A stretch of DNA of 10,524 nucleotides from an uncultured Candidatus Udaeobacter sp. (GTDB taxonomy: Bacteria; Verrucomicrobiota; Verrucomicrobiia; Chthoniobacterales; UBA10450), in contig CATPBS010000174.1 of assembly GCA_955652715.1 (NCBI GenBank), positions 1-10,524 on the forward strand, given 5' to 3'. Both the position numbers and the translations under genes were made by a program. Positions 8,844 through 10,524 of the stretch are shown here, piece by piece. The notes under the pieces are model-generated. The model had not been told where the DNA came from. It was given only the letters and a program-made list of their open reading frames with translations, and searched no databases. Within the stretch, counting starts at the first letter, position 1. Every line of letters begins with the position of its first letter.

Positions 8844-8905
8844 CTGTTCCCCCCAGAACAATCGTAGAAAGCTTTGAGGCTACTAAACGAGCTTCCAGCT
8901 AATGG
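8801..8905 (-). ncRNA. Candidate small structured RNA or leader ending at the terminator
   Basis: Read on the minus strand, three stem-loops stand in a row: GGAAGCU with AGCUUUC (8896-8867, one wobble), UGUUC with GAACA (8860-8845) around a G-rich loop, and the terminator (8843-8811). No protein gene on the minus strand lies upstream to need the terminator; the next gene upstream, yqgE, is on the other strand. A -10-like TAAAAT (8917-8912) would start an RNA near 8905, about 105 nt long, but there is no convincing -35 box. The alternative is an attenuated leader of the DUF4230 operon, with the G-rich loop competing for the C-rich terminator arm. I could not match it to 6S, tmRNA, SRP RNA or a known riboswitch. 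Confidence 0.45.
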
Positions 8906-9084
8906 CAACAAATTTTATGTGAAAAATTTTCGAGTGGTTCCACCGTTGTCACGGCGCGACAGAAACAAGAGATCAATCATCTACGAAATCAAAAACGAAG
9001 TCGGAACAGCGGGAGGCGTGGCGACGCGAAAAAGCGCAAGCGCGATGGGGTTGCGCGAGCGCGTGACGCGGTTTCTAGTTTTAC
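8906..9084. other. Intergenic region upstream of yqgE
   Basis: No convincing gene. The first part is AT-rich (8909-8930). TTGTCA at 8946-8951 is a good -35 match for a plus-strand promoter, but no good -10 box follows at normal spacing. The last 75 bp are strongly CpG-rich and include an inverted repeat, GCGCAA (9034-9039) with TTGCGC (9051-9056), whose end lies 28 nt before the yqgE ATG; in RNA this could form a leader hairpin. Confidence 0.4.
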
Positions 9085-9651
9085 ATGCGTAACTTGGATG
9101 ACGAAGCATCTTCGCGCAGCCTCGCGGGTTCATTGCTGGTCGCTCACCCAAATATGCTCGATCCAAATTTCCGGCGCACCGTGCTTTTCGTTTCGGAGCA
9201 TGACCCGAACGAGGGTGCCTTGGGTGTGATCATTAATCGGCCGCTCGACAGACAAGTGGCCGATCTGGTGACCGACACACCACCGGCGGGGCTCGCCGAA
9301 GTGCCTGTGTTCCTGGGCGGCCCGGTTGGAAAAAATCAACTAATGTTTGCCGCGTTTGAATGGAAGAAGGGCGACGAAGTTAAACTCAGTCACAACGTCG
9401 TCTTGGAACAACCCAGCGCTGCGGCTGGCGGGAAAAACTTGGTTACAATTTGTGCGTTTGTGGGGTATGCAGGCTGGGGCGCGGGTCAGCTTGAAAGCGA
9501 GGTGAAGCAGAAGGCCTGGCTTCTTCAAAAAGCCAATCGTTCACTGCTTAAGCTTGATCGCCTCCCAAACCTCTGGTTTGAGATCATGCGCAGCTTGGGA
9601 CCGTGGTATAAAATGCTCGCCGCGGCGCCGGACGATCCGTCCTTGAATTAG
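9085..9651 (+). CDS. yqgE: YqgE/AlgH family protein
   Basis: The 188-residue product shows the whole family pattern (formerly DUF179): AGSLLVAHPNMLDPNFRRTV (14-33), GALGVIINRPL (44-54), VFLGGPVG (75-82) and FVGYAGWGAGQLESEV (125-140), with the tryptophan-containing segment after it (W145). Length is typical of the family. The protein is cytoplasmic with no signal or membrane segment. Its molecular role is unsettled; in Pseudomonas AlgH was linked to alginate regulation, but most bacteria carry the gene without that pathway. The ATG at 9085 is chosen because the conserved part begins at about residue 12 and no other start gives a better fit. No Shine-Dalgarno sequence precedes it. Followed by ald on the same strand after 111 bp filled by a heptamer-array palindrome. 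Confidence 0.95.
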   Translation: MRNLDDEASSRSLAGSLLVAHPNMLDPNFRRTVLFVSEHDPNEGALGVIINRPLDRQVADLVTDTPPAGLAEVPVFLGGPVGKNQLMFAAFEWKKGDEVKLSHNVVLEQPSAAAGGKNLVTICAFVGYAGWGAGQLESEVKQKAWLLQKANRSLLKLDRLPNLWFEIMRSLGPWYKMLAAAPDDPSLN

Positions 9652-9657
9652 TAAACA

Positions 9658-9754
9658 GTGACTGCTGACTGGTGGCCTGTGAATAGAAAATCCAGCTAGT
9701 CACGTCACCGGATTTCGCTTTACCACTATTCACTGATCACGTATCACCATTCAC
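9658..9754. repeat. Inverted pair of 7-nt-period arrays between yqgE and ald
   Basis: Left arm 9658-9685: heptamers GTGACTG, CTGACTG, GTGGCCT, GTGAATA. Right arm 9727-9754: TATTCAC, TGATCAC, GTATCAC, CATTCAC. Each right unit ends in CAC, the complement of the left GTG, and 20 of 28 positions pair, with the innermost unit perfect (GTGAATAG with CTATTCAC). The 41-bp spacer contains another inverted repeat, AAATCC (9688-9693) with GGATTT (9710-9715). The element fills nearly the entire gap. It has the same plan as the glnB-glnA element, with GTGANNN instead of GTTGNNN units. Confidence 0.75.
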
Positions 9755-9762
9755 TTTCTTTG

Positions 9763-10524
9763 ATGATCATCGGTGTCCCGAAAGAAATTAAGGAACAGGA
9801 GCAACGCGTCGCCCTGCTGCCGTCGGCTGCGAATCAGCTCATCCGGCGTGGTCATTCCGTACTGGTGGAAAAGAATGCCGGGATCGGCTCTGGTTATGCG
9901 GACGAAGAATACGCGAAAGCCGGCGCGGAGATCGTCGATCAACCGAAAGATGTTTTCGCGCGCGCCGACATGATTGTGAAAGTCAAGGAGCCTCGCGAGG
10001 CCGAGTTTCCGCTGTTGCGCAAGGGCCAAATCCTTTTCACGTATTTGCATCTAGCCGCAAGTAAACCTCTCACTGAGGCGTTGCTGAAATCTGGAGTAAC
10101 CGGGATTGCGTACGAAACGATTCAGGTAAACAATCGCTTGCCGTTGCTCGAGCCGATGAGCGAGATTGCAGGGCGAATGTCGGTAGTGATGGGCGCGTAT
10201 TTTCTGGCGAAGTACAACGGTGGCAGCGGAGTGTTGCTTGGAGGAGTGCCGGGAGTCTTACCGGGAAGCGTCGTGGTCGTTGGCGGCGGGACCTCGGGCG
10301 TGAACGCCATGCGAATGGCCAAAGGTTTGGGCGCGGACGTAACGATCCTCGATATCGATGTTGAACGGTTGCGATTTCTCGATCTGGCCATGGACAATCT
10401 GCACACGCTGTATTCGAGCGAAGCGAATTTGATGGAGTTAATGCCCGATTGCGATCTGCTGATTTGCGCAGTGTTACTGCCGGGGGCGAAGGCGCCGAAG
10501 CTGATCACGCGCGCGATGTTACGA
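9763..10524 (+). CDS. ald: Alanine dehydrogenase, 3' part beyond window edge
   Basis: Ald reversibly converts L-alanine, NAD+ and water to pyruvate, ammonium and NADH in the cytoplasm. The first 254 codons are present; the family is about 360-370 residues, so about two thirds is seen. The N-terminus MIIGVPKEIKEQEQRVALLP is diagnostic. Substrate and catalytic residues are in their usual places: R15, K75 in VKVKEP and H96 in TYLHLAAS. Also present are ETIQ, PLLEPMSEIAGRMS (141-154) and the Rossmann motif VVVVGGGTSG (170-179), followed by the acidic residues of ILDID (195-199) that bind the NAD ribose. Glycine-rich NAD motifs in this family usually read GAGxxG; GGGTSG is a mild variant. The catalytic aspartate near 270 lies outside the window. 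Upstream is the heptamer palindrome; no Shine-Dalgarno sequence is seen, and the promoter was not recognised. Confidence 0.97.
   Translation, partial: MIIGVPKEIKEQEQRVALLPSAANQLIRRGHSVLVEKNAGIGSGYADEEYAKAGAEIVDQPKDVFARADMIVKVKEPREAEFPLLRKGQILFTYLHLAASKPLTEALLKSGVTGIAYETIQVNNRLPLLEPMSEIAGRMSVVMGAYFLAKYNGGSGVLLGGVPGVLPGSVVVVGGGTSGVNAMRMAKGLGADVTILDIDVERLRFLDLAMDNLHTLYSSEANLMELMPDCDLLICAVLLPGAKAPKLITRAMLR

Noticed and set aside
8801..9000. 6S RNA, tmRNA or SRP RNA in the gap before yqgE
   Set aside because: The ends do not pair into the long closing stem of 6S RNA, and no tRNA-like end or SRP tetraloop region is visible; the element is left as an unnamed candidate.
8874..9092. 72-residue open frame on the plus strand overlapping the yqgE start
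   Set aside because: Its basic, low-information product matches nothing I know, it runs through the hairpin-rich leader, and the region is better explained as untranslated DNA.

Overview
The window looks like ordinary chromosomal housekeeping DNA from a free-living bacterium of moderate to high GC content. All seven genes are recognisable at some level: nitrogen assimilation (glnB, glnA), replication (dnaE), an envelope pair (AsmA-like giant and DUF4230 protein), yqgE and alanine dehydrogenase. The repeat style (heptamer arrays between genes, a palindromic element with CTGTAGCGGCG ends) and the lack of Shine-Dalgarno sequences suggest a soil Verrucomicrobiota-type genome. That placement is from memory of such genomes, not from a search, and is only moderately secure.

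Layout. Positions 1-1899 (minus strand) hold glnB followed by glnA; glnA runs off the left edge and lacks only its last few codons. Positions 1900-2125 are a divergent control region with two short tandem arrays and a likely dnaE promoter. Positions 2126-5635 (plus) hold dnaE, the replicative polymerase alpha subunit, carrying an in-frame 62-bp palindromic repeat. Positions 5667-8723 (minus) hold a DUF4230 membrane protein and then a 770-residue AsmA/TamB-like protein, probably one operon, convergent with dnaE. Positions 8724-9084 are a second divergent gap; it contains a strong minus-strand intrinsic terminator and probably a small structured RNA. Positions 9085-9651 (plus) hold yqgE, and 9763-10524 (plus) the first 254 codons of ald, cut by the right edge.

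How they work together. GlnB and GlnA form a classical ammonium-assimilation pair, and both keep the tyrosine that is covalently modified in the enterobacterial cascade. Ald adds a second link between ammonium and central carbon, but nothing in the window shows it is co-regulated with glnBA. The DUF4230 and AsmA-like proteins are both membrane-anchored with large periplasmic parts and may act together at the envelope.

I found no defence system, prophage, CRISPR array, insertion sequence or rRNA/tRNA gene. The most unusual signals are non-genic: the palindromic repeat domesticated inside dnaE, the family of 7-nt-period arrays (twice arranged as inverted pairs) that sits in most intergenic gaps, and the terminator-bearing RNA candidate in a divergent gap where no upstream gene needs a terminator.
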